Assembly: GCA_007123695.1 (NCBI GenBank)
Contig: SLGN01000264.1
Location: 1-5,885 of the forward strand
Direction of reading: 5' to 3'
Origin: Verrucomicrobiales bacterium
Lineage (GTDB): Bacteria > Verrucomicrobiota > Verrucomicrobiia > Verrucomicrobiales > DEV007
Length of the DNA: 5,885 nt
Part shown: positions 5,805 through 5,885 of the stretch, piece after piece
Layout: each line of letters opens with the position of its first letter
Numbering within the stretch: position 1 is the stretch's first letter
The notes under the pieces: model-generated
Databases searched by the model: none
What the model saw: the letters and a program-made list of their open reading frames with translations, nothing else
Told to the model about the DNA's origin: nothing
Translations under genes and position numbers: made by a program

Positions 5805-5885
5805 TCAGCCTTCGGTCGATGGCGTGGTCGAAGGGGGCGCGTCGGCCGGGGCGGTCGAGTCGGTCGAGTCGGTCGAGTCGGTCGA
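5805..5885 (-). CDS. 3' end of a convergent gene encoding a Ser/Thr/Asp-Pro-rich tail (partial)
   Basis: Read on the - strand, the right edge is open for 26 codons to a TGA at 5807-5805. It encodes a low-complexity tail: STDSTDSTDST, then an Ala/Pro/Asp stretch, then PSTTPSTEG. Disordered S/T/P/D tails of this sort are common at the ends of secreted or surface proteins, but the body of the protein lies outside the window, so function cannot be told. Its stop is only 5 bp from the stop of the GntR gene, a plausible convergent layout. The alternative is that it is non-coding, or that a + strand frame from ATG 5820 (Arg/Ser-rich) is used. Confidence 0.45.
   Translation of the reverse strand, partial: STDSTDSTDSTAPADAPPSTTPSTEG
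5853..5885. repeat. 9-bp tandem repeat GGTCGAGTC, 3.7 copies, running off the window
   Basis: Three perfect copies (5853-5861, 5862-5870, 5871-5879) and six bases of a fourth are visible. The period is a multiple of three, so copy-number change would keep any reading frame. On the - strand each unit reads Ser-Thr-Asp. The array may continue beyond the window. Confidence 0.9.

Overview
The window is a GC-rich bacterial stretch (coding DNA is strongly G/C at third positions) holding five recognisable genes. Four of them form two functional pairs on the + strand; the fifth is a regulator, also on the + strand. The 3' end of a further gene probably enters on the - strand at the right edge. Gene content does not fix the organism. 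Most starts lack a clear Shine-Dalgarno sequence, and one intergenic region carries sequence that resembles, from memory, repeats near REP-associated transposases in Verrucomicrobiota and similar phyla. That lineage is a guess only.

Positions 1-2024: a RiPP-type modification pair. The first gene (96-1019) is a DUF692 / MNIO (multinuclear non-heme iron-dependent oxidase) protein of the BufB/HvfB kind. The second (1050-2024) is its DUF2063 partner, BufC/HvfC. In known systems these two act together on cysteines of a small precursor peptide (bufferin, HvfA) to make copper-binding heterocycles. The precursor should lie just upstream. Only the last codons of a possible upstream reading frame (stop at 86-88) fall inside the window, and they cannot be identified.

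Positions 2025-2310: 286 bp without a convincing gene. It starts with an AT-richer patch carrying a 29-bp-spaced direct repeat, an inverted repeat and a perfect TATAAT. This is followed by short palindromes. It is the likely leader of the hydrogenase-maturation genes and possibly a scar of a mobile repeat.

Positions 2311-4898: hypA and hypF, translationally coupled by a TGATG overlap. HypF (770 aa) is complete, with all family motifs. HypA has the canonical MHE start, but at 91 aa it lacks the whole zinc-ribbon and has no cysteine. The pair serves nickel delivery and cyanide-ligand synthesis for a [NiFe] hydrogenase, whose structural genes are not in the window.

Positions 4882-5085: four head-to-tail 22-bp repeats. 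The first contains the hypF stop codon. Overlapping small palindromes follow. Positions 5086-5799: a GntR-family (FCD/FadR-like) regulator with a complete metal-site pattern. Positions 5805-5885: 9-bp tandem repeats which on the - strand read as a Ser-Thr-Asp-rich C-terminal tail, convergent with the regulator.
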